Assembly (NCBI GenBank): GCA_938003685.1
Contig: CALKXT010000041.1
Span: 1-64,000 of the forward strand
DNA from: an uncultured Sulfitobacter sp.
GTDB lineage: Bacteria; Pseudomonadota; Alphaproteobacteria; Rhodobacterales; Rhodobacteraceae
Direction of reading: 5' to 3'
DNA: 64,000 nucleotides
Of the stretch, positions 55,151-64,000 are shown in pieces. The stretch's first letter is position 1. Each line of letters starts with the position of its first letter. A program made the translations under genes and the position numbers. Under the pieces are notes generated by a model that ran no database searches, was not told the DNA's origin, and saw only the letters and a program-made list of their open reading frames with translations.

Positions 55151-55666
55151 ATGCAAATGTCAGATACCCGCCAGATTTCCGTCCCCCCATCAGAGGTTTA
55201 TGCGGCGTTACTGGACCCTGACATGCTGCAAAAATGCGTGCCGGGTGCACAGGAAGTGACAGGATCAATTGCCGATGGATACGAGGCAACCGTGGTGCAA
55301 AAGGTTGGCCCGGTTAAGGCGACTTTTAAGGGCCAAGTGACGTTGAGCGATCTGGTACCCGACACGTCGCTGACGATTTCGGGTGAAGGCAAAGGCGGTG
55401 CTGCGGGTTTTGCCAAGGGTGGCGCAGAGGTGCGGTTACTGGGCAAAGATGGTGGCACCGAGTTAAGCTATGATGTTGAGGCAAAGGTTGGCGGTAAACT
55501 GGCGCAATTGGGCAGTCGGATTATTGATGGTTTTGCCAAAAAGATGGCAGACCAGTTTTTCAATAACCTGCAAGAAGCCTTAGAAGGCCCACCCGAAGAA
55601 GGCGGCGAGGCCGAAGAAACAGAGGCTCCTGCCAAAAAGGGTTGGTTCGGTCGTTCCAAGGATTGA
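55151..55666 (+). CDS. CoxG-like carbon monoxide dehydrogenase subunit G family protein
   Basis: The ATG at 55151 gives 171 residues of the SRPBCC/CoxG fold: ISVPPSEVYAALLDPDMLQKCVPGAQEV at the start, GPVKATFKGQVTLSDL and GTELSYDVEAKVGGKLAQLGSRII. The acidic, alanine- and proline-rich tail ends with KKGWFGRSKD. No cox structural genes are adjacent, so it may serve another molybdenum enzyme or have a lipid-binding role. The track start adds 17 residues without family sequence. Confidence 0.88.
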   Translation: MQMSDTRQISVPPSEVYAALLDPDMLQKCVPGAQEVTGSIADGYEATVVQKVGPVKATFKGQVTLSDLVPDTSLTISGEGKGGAAGFAKGGAEVRLLGKDGGTELSYDVEAKVGGKLAQLGSRIIDGFAKKMADQFFNNLQEALEGPPEEGGEAEETEAPAKKGWFGRSKD

Positions 55667-55728
55667 ACCGCTCTGTTCACTTCTGATTTTCCGGTCTAGG
55701 TTCCCCACAACATCAAGTGGAGTGACCC

Positions 55729-56658
55729 ATGCCGACAATTGTGGACATCAAAAACCTGCGTAAATCCTACGATGGTGGTTTTGAGGCGCTCAAGGGCGTT
55801 AATCTTGAAATCGAAGAGGGTGAAATTTTAGCGTTGCTTGGTCCAAATGGTGCAGGGAAAACAACGCTGATCTCGACAATTTGCGGTATCACGACAGCAA
55901 CCAGTGGCACTGTAACTGTTAGTGGCCATGACATCATAACCGGATATCGCGAAACGCGGTCGATGATAGGGTTGGTCCCACAAGAGATTAATTTGGAGCC
56001 GTTTGAGAAAGTCATCAACACTGTACGGTTTTCGCGCGGCTTGTTCGGCAAACCTAGGGATGATGCTGCTCTAGAGAAAATCCTGCGTCAATTGTCGCTA
56101 TGGGATAAGAAAGATAGCCAGATCAGGGCTTTATCAGGTGGCATGAAACGGCGTGTGTTGATTGCTAAGGCGTTGGCGCACGACCCTCGAGTTTTGTTCT
56201 TGGATGAACCTACCGCAGGCGTTGATGTCGAATTGCGCAAAGATATGTGGGAAATCGTGGCTGATCTAAAGGCTGACGGTGTCACCATCATTCTGACCAC
56301 GCATTATATCGAAGAAGCCGAAGCCATTGCTGACCGTGTGGGTGTGATCGCACATGGTGAGTTGTTGTTGGTTGAAGACAAGGCAAAATTGATGGCGCGG
56401 ATGGGTAAAAAGCAGTTGGAAGTCCAATTGACTAAACCGATCAAAACAATCCCCAAAGCTTTGCAATCTGATGCGCTGACACTGTCCAAGGATGGCACGA
56501 CACTGGTGTATTCGTATGACACCCGCGCCGAACGCACTGGCATTACCAAATTGCTCGCTGATGTCGCTGATGCTGGGTTGGTTTTGGCAGACGTGATGAC
56601 CCGTCAAAGCAGTCTAGAAGATATCTTTGTCGATTTGGTTCAGGAGGATGCGGCATGA
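55729..56658 (+). CDS. ABC-2 type exporter ATP-binding protein
   Basis: A 309-residue ATPase: Walker [15 protein letters not shown]-loop VPQEINL, signature [16 protein letters not shown], Walker [14 protein letters not shown] and H-loop [11 protein letters not shown], followed by a C-terminal extension of about 90 residues as in YadG/NodI-like proteins. It overlaps the permease gene by four bases. Probably exports a lipid, glycan or drug. Confidence 0.95.
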   Translation: MPTIVDIKNLRKSYDGGFEALKGVNLEIEEGEILALLGPNGAGKTTLISTICGITTATSGTVTVSGHDIITGYRETRSMIGLVPQEINLEPFEKVINTVRFSRGLFGKPRDDAALEKILRQLSLWDKKDSQIRALSGGMKRRVLIAKALAHDPRVLFLDEPTAGVDVELRKDMWEIVADLKADGVTIILTTHYIEEAEAIADRVGVIAHGELLLVEDKAKLMARMGKKQLEVQLTKPIKTIPKALQSDALTLSKDGTTLVYSYDTRAERTGITKLLADVADAGLVLADVMTRQSSLEDIFVDLVQEDAA

Positions 56659-57416
56659 ACTGGACCGCAATTTATTCAATCTTTTCGTTCGAGATGGCAC
56701 GGTTCTTTCGCACCATTGCGCAAAGCATCATCTCGCCCGTCTTGTCCACCTCGCTTTATTTTGTAGTCTTTGGAGCGGCCATTGGCAGTCGTATCCAAGA
56801 GGTCGAAGGCGTCAGCTATGGCGCGTTCATAGTGCCCGGGTTGATCATGCTCAGTGTTATCACCCAAGCAATATCAAACGCGTCCTTTGGAATCTATTTC
56901 CCAAAATTCATCGGCACGATCTTTGAATTGCTTTCTGCGCCTGTGAACTTTCTTGAGATTGTGATCGGCTATGTTGGTGCCGCGGCGACCAAGGCATTGT
57001 TCATCGGGGTCATTATTTTGATCACCGCGTTCTTTTTTGTCGATATCTCCATCGCGCACCCTTTTGCGATGGTTGCGTTTTTGATACTCACTTGCATCAG
57101 CTTTGCTTTGCTCGGTTTCATCATTGGCATCTGGGCTGGTAACTTTGAGCAGCTACAATTGGTGCCTCTTTTGATCGTTACACCTTTGGTGTTCCTAGGC
57201 GGATCATTCTATTCAATCTCAATGCTGCCACCCACATGGCAGATCATCTCGCATTTTAATCCCGTAGTGTATCTGATCTCGGGCTTTCGATGGGCCTTCT
57301 TTGGCTCTGCTGATGTGCCAATTTTGACCAGTTTGTTGGCCATTGGGTTGTTTACGGGTCTGTGCATGGCGGTGATCTGGTGGATATTCCGTACGGGTTG
57401 GCGGATCCGGCAATAA
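56655..57416 (+). CDS. ABC-2 type exporter permease
   Basis: A 253-residue membrane protein of the YadH/NodJ type, with six helices. It contains [24 protein letters not shown] and the conserved segment near the C-terminus [19 protein letters not shown], then [17 protein letters not shown]. It forms the transporter with the preceding ATPase. Confidence 0.93.
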   Translation: MNWTAIYSIFSFEMARFFRTIAQSIISPVLSTSLYFVVFGAAIGSRIQEVEGVSYGAFIVPGLIMLSVITQAISNASFGIYFPKFIGTIFELLSAPVNFLEIVIGYVGAAATKALFIGVIILITAFFFVDISIAHPFAMVAFLILTCISFALLGFIIGIWAGNFEQLQLVPLLIVTPLVFLGGSFYSISMLPPTWQIISHFNPVVYLISGFRWAFFGSADVPILTSLLAIGLFTGLCMAVIWWIFRTGWRIRQ

Positions 57417-57469
57417 ACCTTGTGACTGTCGCCTTGTTTGCACGGCTCTGGCGCTCTACATGGGTTAGT

Positions 57470-58267
57470 ATGAAACCTTGGTTGCCCTTTCTCAAATCTG
57501 ATCCGACTGTTGCTGTTGTCCGCTTGTCAGGTGCCATTGGCATGCAAGGGCGGGGTGGACTGAATGATGCTGGTATCGGTCCGGTGATCGAAAAAGCATT
57601 TACGAAAGGCAAGCCTGTTGCCGTTGCGCTCGAGATTAACTCGCCCGGTGGAAGCCCTGTTCAATCGTCACTGATTGGGGCGCGGATTAGGCGATTGGCG
57701 GAAGAAAAGAACATTCCCGTTATCGCTTTTGTCGAAGATGTTGCCGCGTCTGGTGGGTATTGGTTAGCAGCCGCTGCAGATGAGATATATGCAGACCCCA
57801 GTTCGGTCGTGGGATCAATTGGTGTTATATCTGCATCTTTTGGCGCGCATGAATTTATCAAAGAACATGGCATAGAGCGGCGGGTTTATACCGCCGGACA
57901 ATCGAAATCGATGCTTGACCCGTTTCGCCCTGAACAACCCGAAGATGTGGCGCGGCTGAAAACACTGCTCGAAGATATCCACACCAATTTCATCGACCAC
58001 GTGAAAGCACGACGCGGGCATAAATTGCCCGACGGCCAAGACCTTTTCACAGGTGAAATCTGGCTGGCCAAACGTGCGACTGAACTCGGGCTGATTGATG
58101 GCATTGGCCACATCCGGCCCTTCCTGAAAGATCGTTTTGGGGACAAGGTAAAGTTCCGCCGCTACGGTGTGAAAAAAGGACTGTTATCCCGGTTCGGGGT
58201 GCAAATGGTTCAAGATGCCGTGCAAGGCATAGAGGAACGCGCAGCATTTGCGCGGTTTGGTCTATAA
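57470..58267 (+). CDS. S49 family peptidase (SohB/SppA-like)
   Basis: About 265 residues starting MKPWLPFLKSDPTVAVVRLSG. The track start (57362) overlaps the permease gene and is less likely. The Ser nucleophile is in EDVAASGGYWLAAAAD and the general-base Lys in YTAGQSKSMLDPF, the Ser-Lys dyad of signal peptide peptidases. SSVVGSIGVI is also conserved. It may degrade leftover signal peptides or membrane proteins. Membrane anchoring is not obvious from this start. Confidence 0.9.
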   Translation: MKPWLPFLKSDPTVAVVRLSGAIGMQGRGGLNDAGIGPVIEKAFTKGKPVAVALEINSPGGSPVQSSLIGARIRRLAEEKNIPVIAFVEDVAASGGYWLAAAADEIYADPSSVVGSIGVISASFGAHEFIKEHGIERRVYTAGQSKSMLDPFRPEQPEDVARLKTLLEDIHTNFIDHVKARRGHKLPDGQDLFTGEIWLAKRATELGLIDGIGHIRPFLKDRFGDKVKFRRYGVKKGLLSRFGVQMVQDAVQGIEERAAFARFGL

Positions 58268-58270
58268 GGC

Positions 58271-58435
58271 ATGGTCATCAAAGTTGTTCTACTGTTCATG
58301 GTGTTTATGGGCGTTCTGGCGTGGTTTGGAAAAATGCACTGGCTGGGCTCAAAACGATTGAGCCAAACAAAATGTGATGCGTGTGGACGTTACCGCATTG
58401 GCAAAGGTCCCTGTAATTGTAAGGGAAAACATTAA
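58271..58435 (+). CDS. Small membrane-anchored protein with a CxxC...CxC zinc-ribbon-like tail
   Basis: A 54-residue ORF missing from the track, lying between the peptidase gene (three bases before) and the antiporter gene (one-base overlap, TAATG). It starts MVIKVVLLFMVFMGVLAWFG, a single membrane helix, and continues with a basic stretch to CDACGRYRIGKGPCNCKGKH, whose four cysteines could bind zinc. I have the impression that such short proteins are common beside CaCA antiporters in Rhodobacteraceae, but I cannot name a family. Confidence 0.72.
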   Translation: MVIKVVLLFMVFMGVLAWFGKMHWLGSKRLSQTKCDACGRYRIGKGPCNCKGKH

Positions 58436-59385
58436 TGTTAATGCCTTGGGTGCTGTCCGGTTTGGGGTTGCTGATCTTGTTGTTTGCAGGGGATGCGCTG
58501 GTCAAAGGGGCGGTTAATCTGTCGCTGCGTTTGGGTGTACCTGCGTTGATCGTCAGCCTGACAATTGTGGCTTTTGGCACTTCTGCACCCGAATTGTTGA
58601 TCGCTATTAAAGCGATTTTAGACAATGCACCCGGCCTCGCAATGGGCAATGTCGTGGGGTCGAACACGGCTAACATTCTGCTGGTTTTGGGTATTCCCGC
58701 ACTGCTGGCGACGATGCACACCTCGGAATGTAATACGCGCAAATCCTATAACTACATGCTGTCGGCCAGCATTCTGTTTATAGCACTGGCGTTTCGCGGC
58801 GTTTTTGATTGGATTGCGGGGTTGGTTTTACTTGGGGCATTGACCTATGTGCTTGCCGATCAGTTCCGTGAGGCAAAAAACCACCGTCGTGCCTGCAAGG
58901 GCGACGACGCCGAAGACCTCGAAGGTGCGGACCCGAATATGCCGGGATGGCGGATTGCTGTGTTTCTTGTGTTGGGTTTGATTGGCCTACCATTGGGCGC
59001 AAGCCTGTTGGTGGATAATGCGACAATCATCGCGCGTGCTTACGGGGTAAGTGATACTGTCATTGGCTTGACGCTGGTGGCGATTGGCACCTCACTGCCA
59101 GAACTTGCAACGACTGTGATGGCGGCTTTGCGCAGGCAAGCGGATGTGGCACTAGGCAATGTCATTGGGTCAAACATGTTTAACCTTCTGGCAATCATTG
59201 GCATCGCCAGCCTTGTTGGGCCAATTGAGGTGGATCCAGAATTCCTCAAGTTTGATCTGTGGGTCATGTTGGGGGCGTCGCTGTTGTTGATCCCTTTTGT
59301 TTATTTTCGCCGCGATATCACACGCGGCTGGGGTATCGCCCTGAGCGCGCTATATGCGCTGTATATGATTGTCGTTCTTATCTAA
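58435..59385 (+). CDS. CaCA family Na+/Ca2+ antiporter (YrbG-like)
   Basis: A 316-residue membrane protein with two internal repeats carrying the ion-binding motifs: AFGTSAPELLIAIKAIL with GNVVGSNTANILLVLG in the first half, and AIGTSLPELATTVMAAL with GNVIGSNMFNLLAIIG in the second. About ten helices and a central acidic cytoplasmic loop (GDDAEDLEGAD). It exchanges cations across the inner membrane. Confidence 0.95.
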   Translation: MLMPWVLSGLGLLILLFAGDALVKGAVNLSLRLGVPALIVSLTIVAFGTSAPELLIAIKAILDNAPGLAMGNVVGSNTANILLVLGIPALLATMHTSECNTRKSYNYMLSASILFIALAFRGVFDWIAGLVLLGALTYVLADQFREAKNHRRACKGDDAEDLEGADPNMPGWRIAVFLVLGLIGLPLGASLLVDNATIIARAYGVSDTVIGLTLVAIGTSLPELATTVMAALRRQADVALGNVIGSNMFNLLAIIGIASLVGPIEVDPEFLKFDLWVMLGASLLLIPFVYFRRDITRGWGIALSALYALYMIVVLI

Positions 59386-59398
59386 GGAGGCCTTTGCG

Positions 59399-60178
59399 AT
59401 GGGATGTGCATTGGTAACAGGGGCCGGGCAACGTCTGGGGCGCGCAATGGCGCTGTATCTTGGCGCGCGCGGGTATGATGTGGCGGTGCATTACGCGAAC
59501 TCCGCTGATGGTGCCCATGACGTTGTTACGCAACTGAATGCGATGGGTCGCAATGCCGTCGCCTTGCAAGCTGACTTGTTAGATGAAGATGCCAGTCAGG
59601 CATTGTTACCGAAGGCGGCTGCCGCATTGGGGAATAATATTACCTGCTTGATCAATAATGCCTCGATCTTTGAATATGACAACGTCGCAAGTGCTACGCG
59701 TGCAAGTTGGGACAAGCATATGGGCAGTAACTTACGTACGCCCTTTGTGTTGACGCAGGCCATGGCGGCACAAGGCCTCGACGCTGAGATGGATGATATG
59801 GGTGAACCCCGTGCAACGGGGTTGATCGTTAACATGATTGATCAACGGGTGCGCAAACTGACCCCAGAATTCATGACCTATACGTTGGCTAAAATGGGTC
59901 TTTGGGCGATGACGCAGACGACGGCGCGTGCCCTAAGCCCGGCGATCCGAGTCAATGCCATTGGACCGGGTCCAACACTGCAAGGTGGGCGTCAAACGGA
60001 TGATCATTTTGAAGCGCAGCGGCGTAGTACTGTCTTGGGACGTGGCTCAAATCCAGATGATATCACTGCTGCTCTGGGCTATTTTTTGGATGCACCGGCA
60101 GTGACAGGTCAGTTGCTTTGCGTGGATGGTGGTCAGCATTTGGGGTGGCAGACTCCTGATGTGTTAGGTGTTGAGTGA
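59399..60178 (+). CDS. Short-chain dehydrogenase, FolM/pteridine reductase-like
   Basis: From the ATG at 59399, which follows AAGGAGG, the protein is 259 residues. The cofactor loop is LVTGAGQRLGRAMA, a G-x-R-x-G form typical of pteridine reductase-like SDRs. INNASIFEYDNVAS and the catalytic YTLAKMGLWAMTQ (YxxxK) follow, with INAIGPGPTL at the end. Possibly a dihydromonapterin or dihydrofolate reductase. It is followed by uvrC, an order I associate with Rhodobacteraceae. Confidence 0.88.
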   Translation: MGCALVTGAGQRLGRAMALYLGARGYDVAVHYANSADGAHDVVTQLNAMGRNAVALQADLLDEDASQALLPKAAAALGNNITCLINNASIFEYDNVASATRASWDKHMGSNLRTPFVLTQAMAAQGLDAEMDDMGEPRATGLIVNMIDQRVRKLTPEFMTYTLAKMGLWAMTQTTARALSPAIRVNAIGPGPTLQGGRQTDDHFEAQRRSTVLGRGSNPDDITAALGYFLDAPAVTGQLLCVDGGQHLGWQTPDVLGVE

Positions 60179-60466
60179 TGCTGCGGTGCAGCGCAAGTTC
60201 TGCACTGCGTTCACAATTGTTACGAAAGCGTTACTAAAAGCCCTTTGTTTTCAGTTGGTTGGTCAAATAATAAAATATTATTATTTAAAAACAATAAGGT
60301 AAGATAGTGCCTAAAAAATAGGCAAATCAGCGAAAGGTGCCAAAAGTAACAGTTTTTTCGACTAGGCCATAAGTTATAGTCAGAGTTATCCACAGGTTTC
60401 GTGGACATGTTAAACCTTGTCGTAGATGCCGCTATGTTGCAGCAAAGCAGAGAATCAAGAGATCAG

Positions 60467-62332
60467 ATGAGTACGCCGCCAGACATTCCGCCACAGGGCC
60501 ATGAGGTAATTCAAGGTTATCTCAAGACCATTGATTCATCACCGGGGGTTTACCGGATGTTGGATGTGGAAAGTCGTGTTTTGTATGTGGGAAAGGCGCG
60601 CAATTTGCGCGCACGGGTCAGCAACTATGCGCGACCCTCAGGACATTCCGGGCGTATTTCCCGGATGATCGCGGCGACCACGTCGATGATGTTTCTGACA
60701 ACCAAAACCGAGACCGAAGCACTGCTGCTTGAGCAAAACCTGATCAAGCAGTTGAAGCCGAAATTTAACGTATTGTTACGTGATGATAAAAGCTTTCCCA
60801 ACATTCTTGTGACCGCAGAAGATAACTTTGCTCAGATTAAAAAACATCGTGGCGCGAAAAAAGAGAAGGGCAGCTATTATGGTCCCTTTGCCAGTGCGGG
60901 GGCCGTGAACCGTACATTGAACCAATTACAGCGGGTGTTTTTGTTACGTGACTGTTCAAACTCGATGTTCGACAGCCGCACACGACCTTGTTTGCAACAT
61001 CAAATTAAACGGTGTTCGGCCCCCTGTGTCGGTAAGATTTCGAAAGAAGATTATGCTCAGACGGTAAAGGATGCAGAGCGGTTTTTATCTGGCAAAACCA
61101 CCGATATTCAGGCGCGATTGGCGGGCGATATGGCCCGCGCATCAGAAGAGATGGAGTTTGAACGCGCTGCCGCATTGCGCGACCGGATCAAGGCATTGAC
61201 CCAAGTGCAAACAGCGCAAGGCATCAATCCTAAAGGCGTATCAGAAGCGGATATCATCGCCTTGCACATGGACAGTGGGCAGGCTTGCGTTCAGGTGTTT
61301 TTCATCCGCGCCAATCAAAACTGGGGCAATCGCGATTATTATCCGCGCGTCGGTGCCGATGTGGACGCTGCCGAGGTATTGGAAGCGTTTATTGGTCAGT
61401 TCTATGACAACCGCGATCCGCCTCGACAGCTGATCCTATCCAATGAGATTGAAAATCCTGATCTGATGGCGGATGCGCTGACTGGCAAGATCGGCCGCAA
61501 GGTCGAATTGCTGGTCCCACAGCGCGGCGAAAAAGCGGAATTGGTGGACGGTGCATTGCGTAATGCCCGCGAGTCTTTGGCCCGTAAAATGGCTGAAAGC
61601 GCCACGCAAACCCGATTGCTGAAAGGGCTGGAAGAGGCGTTTGAATTGCCCGCACCCCCAACACGCATTGAGGTTTATGACAACAGTCACATTCAAGGTA
61701 CCAATGCGGTCGGTGGGATGATCGTCGCGGGCGCGGATGGGTTGATGAAAAACCAATACCGCAAATTCAATATTCGCGGCGAAGACCTAACACCGGGTGA
61801 TGACTTTGGGATGATGAAAGAAGTGCTGACGCGGCGGTTCAAACGCTTGCTCAAGGAAGACCCCGAACGTACGAGTGGGACATGGCCAGACCTGCTGTTG
61901 ATTGATGGCGGTGCTGGGCAGGTGAGCGCGGTGGCCTCAATTATGCGCGAATACGGGGTCGAAGATATCCCAATGATCGGCGTTGCTAAAGGTGTGGACC
62001 GGGACGCAGGCAAGGAAGAGTTCCACCGCGTCGGCAAACGGGTGATGGCGCTGCGGCATAATGATCCGGTACTGTATTTCGTACAGCGGTTGCGCGATGA
62101 GGCGCACCGTTTTGCGATCGGCACACACCGGGCAAAACGTGCCAAAGCCGTGGGTGCGACCCCATTGGATGAGGTGGCAGGCGTCGGTGCTGCCCGCAAA
62201 CGCGCGTTGCTTGCTCATTTTGGGTCAGCAAAGGCCGTGGGGCGTGCCAATTTGAGTGATCTTAAAGCGGTTGATGGTGTGTCAGATGCCCTTGCTGAGA
62301 CAATTTATGCCTATTTCCACGAACGTGGCTGA
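60467..62332 (+). CDS. uvrC: Excinuclease ABC subunit C
   Basis: The ATG at 60467 gives 621 residues; the track GTG at 60401 adds 22 unlikely residues. The N-terminal GIY-YIG nuclease is SSPGVYRMLDVESRVLYVGK, a UVR domain includes MARASEEMEFERAAALRDRI, the C-terminal RNase H-like nuclease includes IEVYDNSHIQGTNAVGGMIV and LLIDGGAGQ, and helix-hairpin-helix motifs end the chain. It makes the two incisions in nucleotide excision repair. Confidence 0.97.
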   Translation: MSTPPDIPPQGHEVIQGYLKTIDSSPGVYRMLDVESRVLYVGKARNLRARVSNYARPSGHSGRISRMIAATTSMMFLTTKTETEALLLEQNLIKQLKPKFNVLLRDDKSFPNILVTAEDNFAQIKKHRGAKKEKGSYYGPFASAGAVNRTLNQLQRVFLLRDCSNSMFDSRTRPCLQHQIKRCSAPCVGKISKEDYAQTVKDAERFLSGKTTDIQARLAGDMARASEEMEFERAAALRDRIKALTQVQTAQGINPKGVSEADIIALHMDSGQACVQVFFIRANQNWGNRDYYPRVGADVDAAEVLEAFIGQFYDNRDPPRQLILSNEIENPDLMADALTGKIGRKVELLVPQRGEKAELVDGALRNARESLARKMAESATQTRLLKGLEEAFELPAPPTRIEVYDNSHIQGTNAVGGMIVAGADGLMKNQYRKFNIRGEDLTPGDDFGMMKEVLTRRFKRLLKEDPERTSGTWPDLLLIDGGAGQVSAVASIMREYGVEDIPMIGVAKGVDRDAGKEEFHRVGKRVMALRHNDPVLYFVQRLRDEAHRFAIGTHRAKRAKAVGATPLDEVAGVGAARKRALLAHFGSAKAVGRANLSDLKAVDGVSDALAETIYAYFHERG

Positions 62333-62419
62333 AGCGGTGTTAGGCGGTTTACCTGCGCGAAAAATGAATGCTGTGCGATGGCGCTTTTACGTCAAGGTGG
62401 GGCGTAGTAAGGTAATTTT

Positions 62420-63085
62420 ATGAGATGGAACCTACCGAATATCCTGACGCTTTTACGTCTTGTCGCCGCACCCAGTGTGGCGCTGATGTTCCTTTATTTT
62501 ACAAGGCCTTATGCGGATTGGTTTGCGCTAATTCTATTCGTGACTGCGTCAATCACCGATTGGTTGGACGGCTATTTGGCGCGCGCGTGGAAACAAGAAA
62601 CCAAGCTGGGCGCGATGTTGGATCCAATTGCTGACAAGGCGATGGTGGTGATTGCGTTGATGGTGATCATTGGGTTTTCCAGTTGGTCGCCTTGGCTGGT
62701 CTTGCCTGCGACAGTGATCTTGTTCCGTGAGGTTTTTGTTTCAGGCCTGCGCGAATATTTGGGCGATGTGGCGGGGACGTTGAAAGTAACAAAACTCGCC
62801 AAGTGGAAGACCACATTGCAGATGGTCGCGATTGCGGTGCTATTTTCGCAAGGTGTATTTGAACACTATCTTGGCATGTCAGTCTTTGGCATGGACCAAG
62901 ACATGATTGGTGCGATCCTGAATGGGGTCGAAGAAGACGTTTTGGGCTTGAACTGGAAGCTGGCAGGCATGGAATGGTCTGGGCTTATTGGGCTGGGATT
63001 GTTGTGGATTGCAGCGGCTCTGACTGCGATTACCGGCATGGATTACCTGCTGAAAGCACTGCCACATTTGCGTGAGGGCCGGTGA
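62420..63085 (+). CDS. pgsA: CDP-diacylglycerol-glycerol-3-phosphate 3-phosphatidyltransferase
   Basis: A 221-residue membrane enzyme of phosphatidylglycerol synthesis. The CDP-alcohol phosphotransferase signature is complete: DWLDGYLARAWKQ, then GAMLDPIADK. NILTLLRLVAAPSVALMFLY at the N-terminus and FREVFVSGLREYLG are typical of PgsA. Its stop overlaps the moaD start. Confidence 0.96.
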   Translation: MRWNLPNILTLLRLVAAPSVALMFLYFTRPYADWFALILFVTASITDWLDGYLARAWKQETKLGAMLDPIADKAMVVIALMVIIGFSSWSPWLVLPATVILFREVFVSGLREYLGDVAGTLKVTKLAKWKTTLQMVAIAVLFSQGVFEHYLGMSVFGMDQDMIGAILNGVEEDVLGLNWKLAGMEWSGLIGLGLLWIAAALTAITGMDYLLKALPHLREGR

Positions 63086-63330
63086 TGGATGTTTTATATT
63101 TCGCTTGGGTACGCGAACGTATCGGTGTGCCGCGCGAAGTTGTCGAGACCGAGGCGCTGACAGTGAATGATTTGATTGCAGAGTTGCGCGCGCGTGAGGA
63201 TCGTTATGATCTGGCGTTTTCAGATTTATCTGCATTGCGGGTTGCTGTTGATCAAAAGCTGGCTGATTTTGATACACCGCTGAAGGGCGTTCGAGAGATT
63301 GCATTTTTCCCGCCCATGACGGGTGGCTGA
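63085..63330 (+). CDS. moaD: Molybdopterin synthase sulfur carrier subunit
   Basis: An 81-residue ubiquitin-like protein ending FFPPMTGG, whose terminal Gly-Gly is adenylated and thiocarboxylated. VLYFAWVRERIGVPREVVE is the usual start. Either GTG 63082 or ATG 63085 may be used. moaE follows three bases after the stop. Confidence 0.95.
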   Translation: MDVLYFAWVRERIGVPREVVETEALTVNDLIAELRAREDRYDLAFSDLSALRVAVDQKLADFDTPLKGVREIAFFPPMTGG

Positions 63331-63333
63331 CCC

Positions 63334-63777
63334 GTGCGCGTATCTGTGCAGGAAGCAGTGTTTGATCTAGGGGCTGAAACCACCGCGTTTGCCCAGGGCC
63401 ATAGCGATATGGGGGCTATTGTCACCTTTACAGGCGTGGTGCGTGATTTGCCCGATGACCCTTTGCAAGTGATGGAGATTGAGCATTATCCAGGCATGAC
63501 AGAGGCCGCGCTGCAAGAGATGGCACAGACCGCTATTACGCGGTTCACTCTGGGGGATGTGCTGGTGATCCACCGCTTTGGCGCGCTAAAGCCGGGTGAG
63601 ATGATCATGATGGTCGCCACTGCGGCGCGACACCGCAAGGATGCGTTTGAGGGTGCCGAATTCTTGATGGATTATCTGAAATCACGCGCGCCATTTTGGA
63701 AACGCGAAATTACCGCTACGAGTGCTGATTGGGTTGCTTCCAAAGAGGAAGACGAAGCCGCGTTGAAGCGCTGGTAA
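63334..63777 (+). CDS. moaE: Molybdopterin synthase catalytic subunit
   Basis: A 147-residue subunit from a GTG start. Typical parts are GAIVTFTGVVRD, MEIEHYPGMTEAAL, IHRFGALKPGEMIMMVATAARHRKDAFEGAEFLMDYLKSRAPFWKRE (only the core is needed for identification) and the active-site Lys region in FWKRE. With MoaD it makes molybdopterin from precursor Z. Confidence 0.96.
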   Translation: MRVSVQEAVFDLGAETTAFAQGHSDMGAIVTFTGVVRDLPDDPLQVMEIEHYPGMTEAALQEMAQTAITRFTLGDVLVIHRFGALKPGEMIMMVATAARHRKDAFEGAEFLMDYLKSRAPFWKREITATSADWVASKEEDEAALKRW

Positions 63778-63870
63778 TAGTAGCTGATCAATCCATTGAT
63801 GTGGATCAAGGCAGACATAGACGGCAAAATCTAAAGTAGTCCCCGAACTTAAACTGGAGGGACGAACACG

Positions 63871-64000
63871 ATGTTTAAACATATTGTCGTTGGATTTGAC
63901 GGATCTGAGCATTCGGAAAATGCGTTGCGGATTGCCTGTGACATTGCCGCGAAATACGGTGCAGAAGTGCATGTATCGCATACGCCCAAACACGAAACCG
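63871..64000 (+). CDS. Universal stress protein (UspA family), 3' end outside window
   Basis: The first 43 codons of a UspA-like protein: MFKHIVVGFDGSEHSENALR followed by IACDIAAKYGAEVHV. The VGFDGSEHS strand-loop is the family hallmark. GGAGG at 63857-63861 supports the ATG at 63871. The rest lies beyond the window. Confidence 0.88.
   Translation, partial: MFKHIVVGFDGSEHSENALRIACDIAAKYGAEVHVSHTPKHET

Overview
The window looks like chromosome of a marine Roseobacter-group alphaproteobacterium (Rhodobacterales). This is inferred from the gene content: the folM-like SDR/uvrC/pgsA/moaD/moaE block, a CioAB-type bd oxidase with a DUF2474 mini-subunit, moderate GC and frequent ATGA/GTGA/TTGA start-stop overlaps. 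No species can be named from sequence alone.

Layout. 1-2.6 kb: end of a flavin disulfide-type oxidoreductase, an orphan histidine kinase and tRNA-Arg(ACG). 3-8.2 kb (minus): a TPP-riboswitch-controlled thiamin salvage operon thiM-thiE-thiD-thiY-tenA-thiZ-thiX. Its last two genes, the ABC ATPase and permease of the pyrimidine importer, are decayed. 8.7-12.7 kb: AraC regulator, alpha/beta hydrolase, DUF998 membrane protein and a class V aminotransferase.

13.1-27.0 kb is the most unusual region. Two proteins resembling the N-terminal half of VioB (the iminophenyl-pyruvate dimer synthase of violacein synthesis) are encoded with a separate ferritin-like protein resembling the C-terminal half of VioB. 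Also present are an exported protein with one CxxCH heme motif and a small soluble protein resembling a heme-less cytochrome domain. A complete ebo set follows directly: eboD (fused to a DedA/VTT-like membrane domain), eboE, eboC, eboF on the opposite strand, then eboA and eboB. In cyanobacteria the ebo genes are needed to move a scytonemin precursor to the periplasm. By analogy the locus may make an oxidised small molecule in the cytoplasm and hand it to the envelope. The product is unknown, and no amino-acid oxidase (VioA/RebO type) is visible nearby.

27.3-45.5 kb: an envelope glycan locus. It holds methyltransferases, an HpcH/HpaI-type aldolase, an epimerase, GT2, GT-C and GT8-like transferases, a 1144-residue GH18-like/NodB deacetylase/GT2 fusion, a Tat-exported DUF3131 protein and four sulfotransferase-like P-loop genes joined by overlaps. 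Several genes here use TTG starts coupled to the stop of the gene before.

45.8-51.7 kb: degP-like protease divergent from a two-component system, then cioAB and its mini-subunit. 51.8-64 kb: quinone oxidoreductase, a subtilase-like protein lacking its catalytic residues, DMT exporter, CoxG-like protein, ABC-2 exporter, SppA/SohB peptidase, a 54-residue membrane-anchored CxxC protein, a Na+/Ca2+ exchanger, a pteridine-reductase-like SDR, uvrC, pgsA, moaD, moaE and the start of a universal stress protein gene. No CRISPR array, complete insertion sequence or rRNA was seen.
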